A DNA stretch of 64,000 bases from Heliomicrobium undosum (GTDB lineage Bacteria; Bacillota; Desulfitobacteriia; Heliobacteriales; Heliobacteriaceae): positions 1 to 64,000 of the forward strand of contig NZ_WXEY01000015.1 in NCBI RefSeq assembly GCF_009877425.1, written 5' to 3'. The notes beneath the pieces were generated by a model. That model was not told the origin of the DNA. It ran no database searches and saw nothing but the letters and a program-made list of their open reading frames with translations. This document shows, piece after piece, positions 28,034 through 38,247 of this stretch. Every line of letters starts with the position of its first letter. Position 1 is the stretch's first letter. A program made the translations under genes and the position numbers.

Positions 28034-29122
28034 ATGAAGCCGATGTTGAAGTGGGATTTGCAGTGGTTTGCCGAAGAAAAAACAGAAAAACCAACTGCGA
28101 AACGTCGTTCAGAGGCGCGCAAAAAGGGCCAGGTTGCCCGTAGCCAGGAGATCAACACGGCGATTATCCTGCTGTTCGGTTTTCTGGCTTTGCGCTATCT
28201 CGGCGTTGAGACGATGGACGGCATGGAGCGCATGATGGTCTACTTGCTGGGGACAGTGACCTTGGAGGAAGTGACCCCGGTTAGGGTGATCACGACGGGC
28301 ACAATCATCGCGATACGGACCATGCTGATGATTGCGCCTTTTATGCTGGCTGCAATGGCAGCTGGCCTCCTGGCCAGTTACCTGCAAGTAGGTTTTATGT
28401 TTTCCACAGAAGGATTGAAAATGAACTGGGGAAAACTGAATGTCATCGCCGGCCTGAAGAATATTTTTTCTAGTCGTTCTCTTGTGGAATTAGTCAAGTC
28501 CCTCCTTAAAGTATCGGTAATCGGCTATGTGGCTTTCTCGGCTGTGGTTAAACACCTGCAACTCTTTCCTAAACTCCTTGGCATGGATGTACAGGCGGCT
28601 CTTGTAGCCATTTCTACAGTCGCCTATGACGTAGGTTTTCGGGTGGCTGTTCTGCTGATCGTCATAGCTGCCTTAGACTACTGGTACCAATGGTATAAAC
28701 ATGAAGAATCATTGAAAATGTCGAAGCAGGAAGTCAAGGATGAGTTTAAACAGGCTGAAGGGGATCCCCAGATCAAAGGTAAGATCAAACAGCGTATGCG
28801 CGAAGCAGCGATGCGACGGATGATGCAGGAACTGCCCAAGGCGGACGTGGTAATCACGAACCCGACACACTTCGCTGTCGCGCTCAAATATGAAGGCGGG
28901 ACCATGACTGCGCCTGTCGTTATCGCCAAAGGCCAGGATTATGTAGCTTTGAGGATCCGAGAAGCGGCTCAGGGTCATGGGATACCTTTAGTGGAAGATA
29001 AACCGCTGGCCCGGGCGCTGTACAGTTCCGTCGAAATCGGCCAAGAAATTCCCGCAGAGCTGTTCCAGGCGGTGGCAGAGGTCTTTGCCTTCGTCTTCCG
29101 ATTGAAGAAAAAACGAGCGTGA
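28034..29122 (+). CDS. flhB: flagellar export specificity switch protein FlhB
   Basis: FlhB controls which substrates are exported and cleaves itself. Four membrane helices lie between about residues 35 and 215. The autocleavage site NPTH is intact in VVITNPTHFAVALKYEGG (about residue 275). The cytoplasmic N-terminus carries EEKTEKPTAKRRSEARKKGQ, the family start. Length 362 is normal. ATG 28034 is the first start of the frame, but there is a second ATG before it in the leader. Confidence 0.96.
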   Translation: MKPMLKWDLQWFAEEKTEKPTAKRRSEARKKGQVARSQEINTAIILLFGFLALRYLGVETMDGMERMMVYLLGTVTLEEVTPVRVITTGTIIAIRTMLMIAPFMLAAMAAGLLASYLQVGFMFSTEGLKMNWGKLNVIAGLKNIFSSRSLVELVKSLLKVSVIGYVAFSAVVKHLQLFPKLLGMDVQAALVAISTVAYDVGFRVAVLLIVIAALDYWYQWYKHEESLKMSKQEVKDEFKQAEGDPQIKGKIKQRMREAAMRRMMQELPKADVVITNPTHFAVALKYEGGTMTAPVVIAKGQDYVALRIREAAQGHGIPLVEDKPLARALYSSVEIGQEIPAELFQAVAEVFAFVFRLKKKRA

Positions 29123-29168
29123 GCCTTGACTTTGGAGAACCGTAAGGGAATGGAAAGGATGTGAATCC

Positions 29169-31229
29169 ATGGCTGCGCCGCAGACCAAGAACGGCGCCAT
29201 CAGTTATACCGATCTCGGTGTAGCCATCGCCATCTTGGCCACCGTGATCATGATGATCATCCCTTTGAATCCCATCTTTTTGGATATGTTGCTCATTTTC
29301 AACATCACCATCGCCATGCTGGTCCTCTTGGCTACCATGTTCGTGGAAGGCGCCCTGGAGATCTCCGTCTTTCCCACGTTGCTCTTAATCACAACCCTTT
29401 TACGGTTAGCCTTGAACGTCTCTTCGACACGGCTTGTCTTGTTGGAAGGCTATGCGGGACAGGTTATCGAACGTTTTGGCAATTTCGTTATTGGCAGCAG
29501 TCCAGTTGTTGGTGTCGTCGTTTTCATTATCTTAGTTATCATCCAATTCATGGTTATCACCAAAGGCGCTGAGCGGGTGGCCGAGGTGGCAGCCCGTTTC
29601 ACCCTTGACGCGATGCCTGGCAAACAGATGGCTATCGACGCTGACCTGAACCAGGGCATGATCAACGAAGCAGAAGCAAAAAAGCGCCGGCGTGATATCC
29701 AGCGCGAAGCCGATTTTTACGGCGCCATGGATGGCGCCACCAAGTTCGTCAAGGGTGACGCCATCGCCGGCATCATCATCTTGATTGTCAACATCTTGGG
29801 CGGCTTTTTTATCGGGGTGCTGCAAAAGAACCTCTCCGTCGGCCAAGCGGCCATGAAGTACACGATTTTGACCGTCGGCGACGGCTTGGTGACACAGATC
29901 CCAGCGCTCCTCATCTCAACGGCCACCGGTATCATCGTCACCCGGGCTGCCTCTGATTCGAACCTGGGACAGGATCTAACCGGGCAACTGTTTGGTCGTC
30001 CCCGCATCCTCTATATCGGGGCAGGGGTGCTCGCGTTGCTGGGGGTCATTGGCCTCCCGCCTTTCCCGCTCTTTTCCATGAGCGCCTTTCTCGCCTTTCT
30101 CGGTTATCGGATGACCCGTGTCAAAGCAGCCACGGCTGTCGCCGAAATTGAGAAAGCCCAGGAGCAGGAGATCGAGGAGATCAAAAAACCGGAGAATGTC
30201 ATCTCACTGCTCAATGTAGATCCCCTTGAACTGGAGATGGGCTATGCATTGATCCCCCTTGTCGATACCCAGCAGGGGGGAGACCTGCTTGACCGGGTCA
30301 TCATGATCCGGCGTCAGTGCGCCCTGGAATTGGGACTCGTCGTTCCCCCCATCCGCCTGAGAGACAATATGCAACTGAAGCCTAACGCCTATTCCATCAA
30401 AATCAAAGGTGTCGAAGTGGCTGGCGGCGAACTGATGCCTGATCACTACCTGGCCATGGCACCCGGATTTGATGACGGTTCCGTACCGGGAATCGACACC
30501 AGGGAACCGGCTTTTGGACTTCCTGCCAAGTGGATCACCGCACAGATGCGCGATCAGGCTGAATTGGCCGGCTTCACCGTCGTCGATCCGCCGAGCGTCA
30601 TCGCCACCCACCTGACAGAAGTGATCAAGACCCACGCCCATGAAATTCTCGGTCGCCAGGATGTGCAGACCCTGGTCGACCATGTCAAGCAGACCCACCC
30701 GGCCGTGGTGTCCGAATTGATCCCCGATCTCCTCAGCCTCGGCGACGTGCAGAAAATCCTGGCCGGATTGCTCAAGGAACGCGTTCCCATCCGTGACCTG
30801 GTCACCATCATGGAGACGATGGCCGACCATGCGCGCATCACCAAGGATCCCGATGTCTTGATCGAATACGCCCGCCAGGCTTTGGCCCGTCAAATCGTCA
30901 AACCCTATCTGGTTCCTGGCACCAACGAACTGGCGGTCATCTCTCTGGACCCTTCGCTGGAGAACCGGATCCGGGAAGCGATCCAGCAAACGGAACACGG
31001 CACCTACCTGGCCATCGATCCGATGGACGCCCAGCGGATACTTTCCTCCCTTTCTTCTGAGGTAGAGCGGGTATCCCAAATCGGCTATCAACCAGTAGTC
31101 CTCTGCGCACCCATTGTTCGCCTTTATTTCAAACGCCTGACTGAGCGAATTGTACCTCATCTGGTTGTTCTGTCTTATAATGAGATCAGCACCCAACTGC
31201 AAGTACAGACGATTGGGATGGTGAAGTAA
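29169..31229 (+). CDS. flhA: flagellar export gate protein FlhA
   Basis: FlhA forms the nonameric ring under the export gate that docks chaperone-substrate complexes. The N-terminal half has about eight membrane helices, with the conserved cytoplasmic loop FTLDAMPGKQMAIDADLNQG. The C-terminal half, after about residue 330, is the soluble docking domain and includes VIATHLTEVIKTHAHEILGR. Length 686 is normal. In principle proton-driven export by FlhA can work weakly without FliI, which matters given the fliI stop. Confidence 0.97.
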   Translation: MAAPQTKNGAISYTDLGVAIAILATVIMMIIPLNPIFLDMLLIFNITIAMLVLLATMFVEGALEISVFPTLLLITTLLRLALNVSSTRLVLLEGYAGQVIERFGNFVIGSSPVVGVVVFIILVIIQFMVITKGAERVAEVAARFTLDAMPGKQMAIDADLNQGMINEAEAKKRRRDIQREADFYGAMDGATKFVKGDAIAGIIILIVNILGGFFIGVLQKNLSVGQAAMKYTILTVGDGLVTQIPALLISTATGIIVTRAASDSNLGQDLTGQLFGRPRILYIGAGVLALLGVIGLPPFPLFSMSAFLAFLGYRMTRVKAATAVAEIEKAQEQEIEEIKKPENVISLLNVDPLELEMGYALIPLVDTQQGGDLLDRVIMIRRQCALELGLVVPPIRLRDNMQLKPNAYSIKIKGVEVAGGELMPDHYLAMAPGFDDGSVPGIDTREPAFGLPAKWITAQMRDQAELAGFTVVDPPSVIATHLTEVIKTHAHEILGRQDVQTLVDHVKQTHPAVVSELIPDLLSLGDVQKILAGLLKERVPIRDLVTIMETMADHARITKDPDVLIEYARQALARQIVKPYLVPGTNELAVISLDPSLENRIREAIQQTEHGTYLAIDPMDAQRILSSLSSEVERVSQIGYQPVVLCAPIVRLYFKRLTERIVPHLVVLSYNEISTQLQVQTIGMVK

Positions 31230-31232
31230 GTC

Positions 31233-32537
31233 TTGCGGGTCAAACGATTCGTCGCGCCGACGGTGCAGGAAGCCATGAACAAAATGAAGCAGGAAATGGG
31301 CAAAGACGCCGTCATCCTCCACACCCGGAAGATCAAAGAGGGTGGCATCTTGGGACTCTTCTCCCGGGAGATGGTGGAAATCACCGGCGCGGTGGAAGAC
31401 AGCACCGTCATCGCCCGGGAGGCTGCTCCACGTGAACCTGTCGGCCTTGCCAAAGCCAATGAGCCCCAGGGATTGCTACGATCCGGCGAACCATCTGGAA
31501 ACGGCGAGCCCCTTAGGCTCCCACCGCTTGTTAACCCTTCCGGACCCTCCCGCGCCGGCGGTACCCTTCGCCCCATTGACGTGACGGCCGGCGCGGGGCA
31601 TGCGCCTGGCGGGGACATCGCAAAAAAAGGTGAATCAGAAGGAAAAACCAGCCAGGGCGTCATAGACACAGAACTCAAACAGATGAAAATGTTGATGGGC
31701 GAGATCCTCGGACGACTGCACGAAGGGGACGCAAACCTTCCCGTCGACCTGCATACGGCCCACAAGCGACTGGTGGAAAATGAAGTCGATGAGACCTTGG
31801 CTCGCCAGATTATTCGGCAGATCTTTGAAAACAATGACGGCCAAAACGACTGGAACCCTGAGCGAGTGCGCCGGCTCGTGCTGGCCCAGTTGGAGTCCAT
31901 TTTGGGACAACCTCAACCGATTTTTATACCCGAGTCTGGAAAAAGCCAGGAAGTGGTCATGATGGTCGGTCCTACCGGCGTAGGTAAGACAACGACCATC
32001 GCTAAACTGGCAGCCACCTTTTCCATCGTCAACCGGCGCAAAGTGGGATTAATCACAGCGGATACCTATCGGATCGCCGCAGTGGATCAGTTAAAGACCT
32101 TCGGCGACATCATCGGCGTTCCCGTTGATGTCGTCTTCACGCCCCAGGCGCTGCGTTCCGCCATCGAACGTCACAAGGACAAGGAACTGCTCTTGGTGGA
32201 TACGGCAGGGCGGAGCCACAAAAACGACAGCCAATTGGAAGAACTGGCTGCCTATGTGGAACAGAGTCAACCGAGCCACACCATCCTGGTTCTATCGGCT
32301 ACGACAAAATTCAAGGATTTGCTCCAAATTACCGAGGGCTTTTCCCGGATGAACATCGACCGCTACCTTTTTACTAAGCTTGATGAGACAAATCATTACG
32401 GTTCCATCCTGAATTTGATTCATAAAACAGGCAAACCGCTTTCCTACGTCACAACCGGGCAGAACGTGCCCGATGATATGGAGGTCGCCGACCCGAAAAA
32501 GCTGTCCAATCTGATCTATGGAGAGACGAACCAATGA
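31233..32537 (+). CDS. flhF: flagellar biosynthesis SRP-type GTPase FlhF
   Basis: FlhF sets where and how many flagella are built. The N-terminal B domain (KRFVAPTVQEAMNKMKQEMG) is followed by a Pro/Gly-rich linker. The NG GTPase then follows with Walker [16 protein letters not shown] (about residue 248), LITADTYRIAAVDQL, DTAGRSHKND and TKLDET. Length 434 is typical for clostridial FlhF. TTG 31233 follows flhA by 3 bp and the stop overlaps flhG. Confidence 0.95.
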   Translation: MRVKRFVAPTVQEAMNKMKQEMGKDAVILHTRKIKEGGILGLFSREMVEITGAVEDSTVIAREAAPREPVGLAKANEPQGLLRSGEPSGNGEPLRLPPLVNPSGPSRAGGTLRPIDVTAGAGHAPGGDIAKKGESEGKTSQGVIDTELKQMKMLMGEILGRLHEGDANLPVDLHTAHKRLVENEVDETLARQIIRQIFENNDGQNDWNPERVRRLVLAQLESILGQPQPIFIPESGKSQEVVMMVGPTGVGKTTTIAKLAATFSIVNRRKVGLITADTYRIAAVDQLKTFGDIIGVPVDVVFTPQALRSAIERHKDKELLLVDTAGRSHKNDSQLEELAAYVEQSQPSHTILVLSATTKFKDLLQITEGFSRMNIDRYLFTKLDETNHYGSILNLIHKTGKPLSYVTTGQNVPDDMEVADPKKLSNLIYGETNQ

Positions 32538-33421
32538 AAGATCAAGCCGAAAAGCTGCGGATTATGATGAACAACATGCGGCAGACGACGGAACGGACAA
32601 TTCGAGGCGACTCACCAGCGACACGGATGATCTGCGTATCAAGCGGAAAGGGGGGCGTCGGCAAGACCAACCTGACGCTGAATCTTGGTCTGGCCATGAT
32701 CGATTATGGAATGCGGGTCATGATCCTTGACGCCGACATGGGTATGGCCAACATCGACGTGATCTTAGGGAAGGTGCCTCCTTACAACCTGTACCATGTG
32801 ATCCGCGGGGAAAAGACACTCGATGAGGTGGTCTTTACTGGACCGAAAGGGATCCAGACCATTTCCGGCGGTTCAGGCGTTGCCGAACTGGCCGATTTAA
32901 GCGCCAAGGAATTGGATGACTTTATTTCCCGATTGTCAGTGATGGAGAGTACTGCCGACATTTTTCTAATCGATACGGGCGCCGGCATTTCCCGGAACGT
33001 TCTTTCCTATATATTCGCCGCCGATGAACTGCTGGTCGTCACCACCCCGGAGCCCACGGCCATCACCGACGCCTACGGCTTGATCAAGTCAGTCGACTCC
33101 TTGCAACGAGGCAAGCCGATTTCCGTGGTCATCAACCGGGTCGATGATGAAAAAGAGGGCGACATGGTGGCAAAAAAATTATCCATGGCTGTTCGCCAGT
33201 TTTTGCAGCGAGACATCTTGATTGTCGGCACGATTCCCGATGATCCATCGGTACCGAAAGCGGTCAAGTCTCAGATGCCCTTTTACTTGCAAAATGAACA
33301 CTCCCCGGCATCTCTGGCCCTTTCGCGGTTGGCGGCAACCCTCTGCAGTCTGCCGGTCCGGCCCGAAACGGGAGGGGGGATCACCCGGTTGTTTCAACGG
33401 ATGAAAAGCTTTTTTCGGTAA
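32534..33421 (+). CDS. flhG: MinD-like ATPase FlhG (YlxH)
   Basis: FlhG regulates flagellar number with FlhF by stimulating its GTPase. The deviant Walker A is GKGGVGKTNLTLNLG (about residue 37), and the MinD-type DADMGMANIDVILG follows. The N-terminal 25 residues contain QAEKLRIMMNN, the FlhF-activating segment. The C-terminus has a short amphipathic tail (RLFQRMKSFFR), suited to membrane binding. The ATG overlaps the flhF stop (ATGA). Confidence 0.94.
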   Translation: MKDQAEKLRIMMNNMRQTTERTIRGDSPATRMICVSSGKGGVGKTNLTLNLGLAMIDYGMRVMILDADMGMANIDVILGKVPPYNLYHVIRGEKTLDEVVFTGPKGIQTISGGSGVAELADLSAKELDDFISRLSVMESTADIFLIDTGAGISRNVLSYIFAADELLVVTTPEPTAITDAYGLIKSVDSLQRGKPISVVINRVDDEKEGDMVAKKLSMAVRQFLQRDILIVGTIPDDPSVPKAVKSQMPFYLQNEHSPASLALSRLAATLCSLPVRPETGGGITRLFQRMKSFFR

Positions 33422-33498
33422 AGCAGGTCAGGCAGGAAAAAAACAAGCCTGCGTGGAAGAAAAACAAAGGGACGGCAGAATAGTCCGGGAGTGATCGT

Positions 33499-34641
33499 AT
33501 GCCGCAGATCAAAGTATTGGTTGTCGACGATTCCGCATTCATGCGCAAAGTGATATCGGATATGATTGCTGCCGAACCGGGTATGGTCGTCGTGGGAACC
33601 GCGCGCAACGGGCAGGATGCCTTGGAAAAAATCGGCCAGTTGTCTCCTGATGTGCTCACCCTGGATGTGGAAATGCCTGTCATGGATGGCCTAACCACCT
33701 TGGAACGCATCATGGCCTCCCGACCAATGCCGGTTGTCATGCTGTCCAGTTTGACCCAGCAGGGCGCTGACGCCACCATGCAGGCGTTGCAAAAAGGGGC
33801 TGTCGATTTTGTCCCGAAACCATCGGGCGCCATCTCCCTGGATATCCACAAGGTCCGCCAGGAATTGATCGGCAAGTTAAAAGTAGCAGCCATCGCTAAA
33901 GTTCGAACTCGGGTGGTTGATTTCCGAACGTTGAAGCCACCGATTTCTCCGCCTTCGGCATCAACAACCCCATCGGTTCTACCCGCGCCGGTTCAGGTTC
34001 CAGCGCCAGTCGCTCGGGCCAAAACGCCTCCGGCGATGGGAACACAACGGCTAAACAAACTGGTGTTGCTCGGCACGTCCACTGGCGGTCCGAAGGCGCT
34101 CTACGAGGTCATCCCCAAACTCCCTGCTGATCTCGGCGCTGCTGTTCTCATCGTACAGCACATGCCTCCCGGTTTTACCCGCTCGCTGGCGGAGCGTCTT
34201 GACGCCGCATCGGTCCTGAAGGTAAAAGAGGCCCAGGACGGCGAAGAGATTCAGCCGGGTGTCGTGTATATCGCGCCGGGCGACTATCATTTCAAGGTGA
34301 CCGTGGCGGAACAGCTAGGCGCTGGACGAACACTCCGGGTGAAGTTGACCCAGGAACCGCCGGTAGGCGGACATAGACCGGCTGTGGATGTGATGATGCT
34401 TTCCGTTGCCCAGCAATTCTGGTCTCATATGGTGGGAGTCATCTTGACTGGGATGGGTGGAGATGGAACGGAAGGAATGAAATTGATCAAGAGTCGCCAG
34501 GGCCGCACGATTGCGGAGGATGCCTCGACCTGTGTGGTTTTCGGGATGCCGAAAGTAGCCATCGAATCAGGTTGTGTTGACAAAGTGGTCCCCCTAACCG
34601 GCGTCGCCGATGAGATAGTAAAATCATTGCAGGACAGATAG
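33499..34641 (+). CDS. cheB: chemotaxis protein-glutamate methylesterase CheB
   Basis: CheB removes methyl groups from chemoreceptors and deamidates glutamines. A receiver domain (VLVVDDSAFMRKV, LTLDVEMPVMDG) is joined by a Pro-rich linker (about residues 140-180) to the catalytic domain. That domain has the Ser of LGTSTGGPKAL, the His of VQHMPPGFT and the Asp of MGGDGTEGM. Length 380 is normal. It opens the chemotaxis block, 77 bp after flhG; no separate promoter is obvious there. Confidence 0.96.
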   Translation: MPQIKVLVVDDSAFMRKVISDMIAAEPGMVVVGTARNGQDALEKIGQLSPDVLTLDVEMPVMDGLTTLERIMASRPMPVVMLSSLTQQGADATMQALQKGAVDFVPKPSGAISLDIHKVRQELIGKLKVAAIAKVRTRVVDFRTLKPPISPPSASTTPSVLPAPVQVPAPVARAKTPPAMGTQRLNKLVLLGTSTGGPKALYEVIPKLPADLGAAVLIVQHMPPGFTRSLAERLDAASVLKVKEAQDGEEIQPGVVYIAPGDYHFKVTVAEQLGAGRTLRVKLTQEPPVGGHRPAVDVMMLSVAQQFWSHMVGVILTGMGGDGTEGMKLIKSRQGRTIAEDASTCVVFGMPKVAIESGCVDKVVPLTGVADEIVKSLQDR

Positions 34642-34671
34642 TTCGGCAACTATGGAGGTGTGAAGAACGAG

Positions 34672-36780
34672 ATGGATATGTCACAATACATGGACATGTT
34701 TATGGAAGAATCTCGAGAGCATCTACAGGCGCTCAACCAAAAGATACTGGAGTTAGAAGACAACCCACAGGACTTGGCGATTCTTGACGAGATCTTTCGT
34801 TCCGCCCATACCTTAAAGGGTATGTCAGCGACGATGGGCTTTGAGCGCATCGCTGAACTCACCCATGAGATGGAGAATGTCCTGTCTGTGCTTCGAGGAT
34901 CCCAGGTGAACGTGAATACAGCCGTCGTCGATCTGCTTTTTCGTTGCCTCGACGCCCTGGAAAGCATGGTGGAAGTCATCAGCAGTGGTGAGGCAGGGAA
35001 TACGGACATCTCAGAACTGGTTGCCCAACTGCGCAAGGCAGGTCAAGGTCAACTGGCCGATGTGGCCGCAGCGCCCAAAGTGAGAAAACCGGAGGCGGTT
35101 GGCGTGAGCGAACCGAAACAAATGGTCGAGGCGACCATTCCGGTCCTGGGTGGACCGGAAGTCCTCAACGCTTTCGAAATCAATCAGTACGATCTTACAT
35201 TGCTCCATGAAGCACAGCGCAAACGTTTCAGCGCATACCATATTCAAGTGGAGTTGGCGCCTGGGTGTGTGATGAAATCCGCCCGGGCATACATGGTTTT
35301 TCGCAACCTGGAGGAAATCGGTGAAATCATCAAGTCAGTGCCCTCGGCCCAGGAATTGGAGGATGAAAAATTCGACATATCCTTCCAGGTGGTCATCGTC
35401 ACTCGCCAGGACGAGGTGAGCGTCCGGAAGACCCTTGATTCCATCGCTGAAGTGCGTGTCAAGGCGATCACGCCGCTCAATATCGGCGATGTGCGCATCC
35501 AGGAAGGACAGGAAACCGACGTGGCTGCTCATTCAGAGAAAGAACAGGACGCCGTACTGGCGAATGATGCCGCCGCCTCCGGAAAAGCCCGTCCGGCCGC
35601 TGGTCCCGGGGCACAGGAAGTGCGCAAGACAAAGGGCAGCCAGACCGTTCGTGTTGATATCGAACGCCTTGACAACCTGATGAATCTCGTCGGTGAACTG
35701 GTCATCAACAAAACGCGCCTGGAACAGATCTCCACGACAAGCAACCTTACCGAATTGAATGAGACCATTGAGCATATCGACCGGATTACCACAGACCTGC
35801 AAAACGTAGTCATGAAGGTCCGCATGGTGCCCATCGAACAGGTCTTCAACCGCTTTCCCCGTATGGTCCGCGATCTGGCGAAGGAACTGGGGAAAGAGAT
35901 CAACCTCATCGTCGAGGGCAAAGAGACAGAATTGGATCGCACCGTCATCGACGAAATCGGCGACCCTTTGGTCCATTTGATCCGCAACGCCATCGACCAC
36001 GGCGTGGAAATGCCCGATATTCGTCGGCAAAAGGGAAAACCTGTCGAAGCGGTTGTCCGCCTGGTGGCCAAACACGAAGGGAACAACGTCATCATCGAAG
36101 TGGAAGACGACGGCAGGGGCATGGATCCGCAGGTGCTGCGGACCAAAGCGGTGCAAAAAGGACTGATCACCGCCAAAGAGGCGGAGCAGTTGGATGATCA
36201 AGGCGCACTCAACCTGATTTTCATGGCAGGCTTCTCAACAGCGGAAAAGGTGTCCGACGTGTCCGGCCGCGGCGTCGGTCTTGACGCTGTACGGACTAAG
36301 ATCGAATCACTCAGCGGTTCAGTGGAGATCGAAACGAAACCGAATGCGGGAACTAAATTCAAAATCCGCCTGCCGCTGACCTTGGCCATCATCCAAGCCC
36401 TGCTGGTCAATGTGGGCGAGGAGATCTACGCCATCCCCCTTGGCACCATCGACGAAACGACGAGCATCATCCCCACGCAGATCAAAAACGTGCAGAGCCA
36501 GGAGGTTGTCCTGCTGCGCGGGAGCGTGCTTCCCCTGGTCCGTCTGGACAAAGTCCTCGAAGTGCCCAAAGCAGCCGAGGCGCCAGAAGAACTCTATGTG
36601 GTCGTCGTCCGCAAGGGGGAAAAGAAAGCCGGCCTGATCGTCGATTCCTTGATCGGACAACAGGAGATCGTCATCAAATCGCCTGGCAAGCTGCTGCAAG
36701 GCATCGGCGGCATTGCTGGAGCAGCGATCCTGGGCAACGGCCAGGTTTCTCTGATTCTCGACGTCGGCACACTGTTTTAG
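34672..36780 (+). CDS. cheA: chemotaxis histidine kinase CheA
   Basis: CheA autophosphorylates on receptor signals and passes phosphate to CheY and CheB. Domains in order are Hpt with [13 protein letters not shown] (about residue 46), a P2-like response-regulator-binding region (about 160-270), dimerisation helices, the ATPase and a CheW-like domain from about 565. The ATPase has an N box at [12 protein letters not shown] and G boxes DDGRGMD and [10 protein letters not shown] chose ATG 34672 with GGAGGTG 11 bases upstream; ATG 34678 and GTG 34660 are also possible. Length about 702 is usual. Confidence 0.96.
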   Translation: MDMSQYMDMFMEESREHLQALNQKILELEDNPQDLAILDEIFRSAHTLKGMSATMGFERIAELTHEMENVLSVLRGSQVNVNTAVVDLLFRCLDALESMVEVISSGEAGNTDISELVAQLRKAGQGQLADVAAAPKVRKPEAVGVSEPKQMVEATIPVLGGPEVLNAFEINQYDLTLLHEAQRKRFSAYHIQVELAPGCVMKSARAYMVFRNLEEIGEIIKSVPSAQELEDEKFDISFQVVIVTRQDEVSVRKTLDSIAEVRVKAITPLNIGDVRIQEGQETDVAAHSEKEQDAVLANDAAASGKARPAAGPGAQEVRKTKGSQTVRVDIERLDNLMNLVGELVINKTRLEQISTTSNLTELNETIEHIDRITTDLQNVVMKVRMVPIEQVFNRFPRMVRDLAKELGKEINLIVEGKETELDRTVIDEIGDPLVHLIRNAIDHGVEMPDIRRQKGKPVEAVVRLVAKHEGNNVIIEVEDDGRGMDPQVLRTKAVQKGLITAKEAEQLDDQGALNLIFMAGFSTAEKVSDVSGRGVGLDAVRTKIESLSGSVEIETKPNAGTKFKIRLPLTLAIIQALLVNVGEEIYAIPLGTIDETTSIIPTQIKNVQSQEVVLLRGSVLPLVRLDKVLEVPKAAEAPEELYVVVVRKGEKKAGLIVDSLIGQQEIVIKSPGKLLQGIGGIAGAAILGNGQVSLILDVGTLF

Positions 36781-36792
36781 GAGGTGAGGGCC

Positions 36793-37251
36793 GTGGAAAA
36801 GAAGGATTTTTCCGATGAGCTTCAACTGGTCGCATTCGCCCTGGCTGGTGAAGAATATGCCGTCGACATCCATTACGTGCAAGAGATCAACCGATTACTG
36901 AACATCACCCGGGTGCCCAAAGCCCCCGTTTACGTGGAAGGCGTCATCAACCTGCGCGGGAATGTCGTTCCTGTGATTGACCTGCGGAAACGGTTCTCAC
37001 TGCCGCCGCGGGAAACGACCGATCGGACCCGGATCATCATCGTCAAAGTCAAAGAAATCACCGTGGGCATCATCGTCGACGGTGTATCGGAAGTGACACG
37101 CATTCCTTCCACTGCTGTCGAACCGCCGCCCGGTCTATGTGGAAGCGTCGATCTTGATTTCATCCACGGTGTCGGCAAACTGGGTGAGCGACTGCTGATC
37201 CTCGTCAATCTTGAAAAGATCATCGATCTCGCCGCTGCGGAAGAGGGGTAA
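36793..37251 (+). CDS. cheW: chemotaxis coupling protein CheW
   Basis: CheW bridges chemoreceptors and CheA. The 152-residue protein has the SH3-like double barrel with LVAFALAGEEYAVDIHYVQE, VINLRGNVVPVIDLRKRF and LLILVNLEKII, all typical. GTG 36793 has TAGGAGGTG about 8 bases upstream, overlapping the cheA stop. An in-frame GTG at 36784 sits inside that site and is less likely. Confidence 0.95.
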   Translation: MEKKDFSDELQLVAFALAGEEYAVDIHYVQEINRLLNITRVPKAPVYVEGVINLRGNVVPVIDLRKRFSLPPRETTDRTRIIIVKVKEITVGIIVDGVSEVTRIPSTAVEPPPGLCGSVDLDFIHGVGKLGERLLILVNLEKIIDLAAAEEG

Positions 37252-37344
37252 ATCGCGGCAGGAATCGAAACATCGCTTGCTGCCCCATGAGCATCGGATC
37301 GTGCTCGTTCATGGCGGCTGCAGGTGTGAAGGGATGATGGAGGC

Positions 37345-37824
37345 ATGCTGATCAAGGTGGGCATGGCCGACCTGAAGGCATCGAAGGCGCCAGACAACTT
37401 AATGACTTCAGGTCTTGGATCCTGCATTGGAATATGTTTGTATGATGCCGTTGCCAAAGTCGGAGGACTGGCCCATATCATGCTGCCTGCATCCACCCAG
37501 GCTCGTAGTTCCGAAAACAAGGCCAAATTTGCCGATACGGCGATCCCCGTCCTTTTGGAAGAGATGATCAAACTGGGCGCCGTGAAAAGCCGCTTGGTCG
37601 CGAAAATTGCCGGAGGCGCGCAAATGTTTTCCTTCCCTGGCGCCTCTGATGTGATGCGTATCGGCGAACGCAACGCCGAGGCTGTCGTTCAGCGACTGAA
37701 ACAGGAAAACATCCCGCTCTTGGCCCGGGAGACGGGGGGCAATTTCGGACGAACCATTGAATTGGATACGATGACAGGCAAGTTGCACATTCGCACCATC
37801 GACCGTGGCGAAAAGGCGGTTTAG
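37345..37824 (+). CDS. cheD: chemoreceptor glutamine deamidase CheD
   Basis: CheD deamidates receptor glutamines and in Bacillus works with CheC. The catalytic Cys is in TSGLGSCIGICLYD (about residue 31) and the catalytic His in LAHIMLP. GGAGGC lies before ATG 37345. In Bacillus cheC stands between cheW and cheD; here those genes are 93 bp apart with no cheC remnant, so CheD may pair with FliY or with a distant CheC. Confidence 0.94.
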   Translation: MLIKVGMADLKASKAPDNLMTSGLGSCIGICLYDAVAKVGGLAHIMLPASTQARSSENKAKFADTAIPVLLEEMIKLGAVKSRLVAKIAGGAQMFSFPGASDVMRIGERNAEAVVQRLKQENIPLLARETGGNFGRTIELDTMTGKLHIRTIDRGEKAV

Positions 37825-37836
37825 GGAGGAAGGACA

Positions 37837-38208
37837 TTGGGGGGGGCAAAAATTTGGATACCTGTCGCCTTTGCCACATTCATCTGGCTGCTCACCGCCA
37901 TCATTGCCCTCAGCGCCTCCGTTTCCTTGACGGCTCTTCTGATACGCAGTTTTAGCGCCGCCTTTGTTGTCGGCGCCCTGACTTTTGCTATCGTCTATTA
38001 CCTTGATAGCATCCTCAAGGATCATGCAGACGAGAAGAATTCTTCTCGGCCAGGGGCTGAGGCGCCCAAGGGAAAATTGGTTGATGTCCAGGTTCCTTCG
38101 ATGAACCCCTTTGTGCCTGGACAGATTGATGCGGATCTGGACCGGCTCCTGGCTGACGATCCGTCACGGGCTGCGGAAATCGTGCGGAAGATGCAGTTGG
38201 ATGACTGA
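37837..38208 (+). CDS. small membrane protein of the che operon, unassigned
   Basis: I do not recognise this 123-residue protein. It has two adjoining hydrophobic helices (about residues 7-30 and 33-55), then a soluble tail containing VPSMNPFVPGQIDADLDRLL and ending RAAEIVRKMQLDD. The tail pattern, helical with a DPSRAAEIVRKM segment, resembles the C-terminus of other small flagellar operon proteins placed between cheD and sigD in Clostridia. TTG 37837 follows AGGGAGGAAGGACA. Membrane position and operon context suggest a motility or assembly accessory. Confidence 0.65.
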   Translation: MGGAKIWIPVAFATFIWLLTAIIALSASVSLTALLIRSFSAAFVVGALTFAIVYYLDSILKDHADEKNSSRPGAEAPKGKLVDVQVPSMNPFVPGQIDADLDRLLADDPSRAAEIVRKMQLDD

Positions 38209-38247
38209 CCGGACCCTATTCCAACAATCACTTCAGGACCGGGGTAG

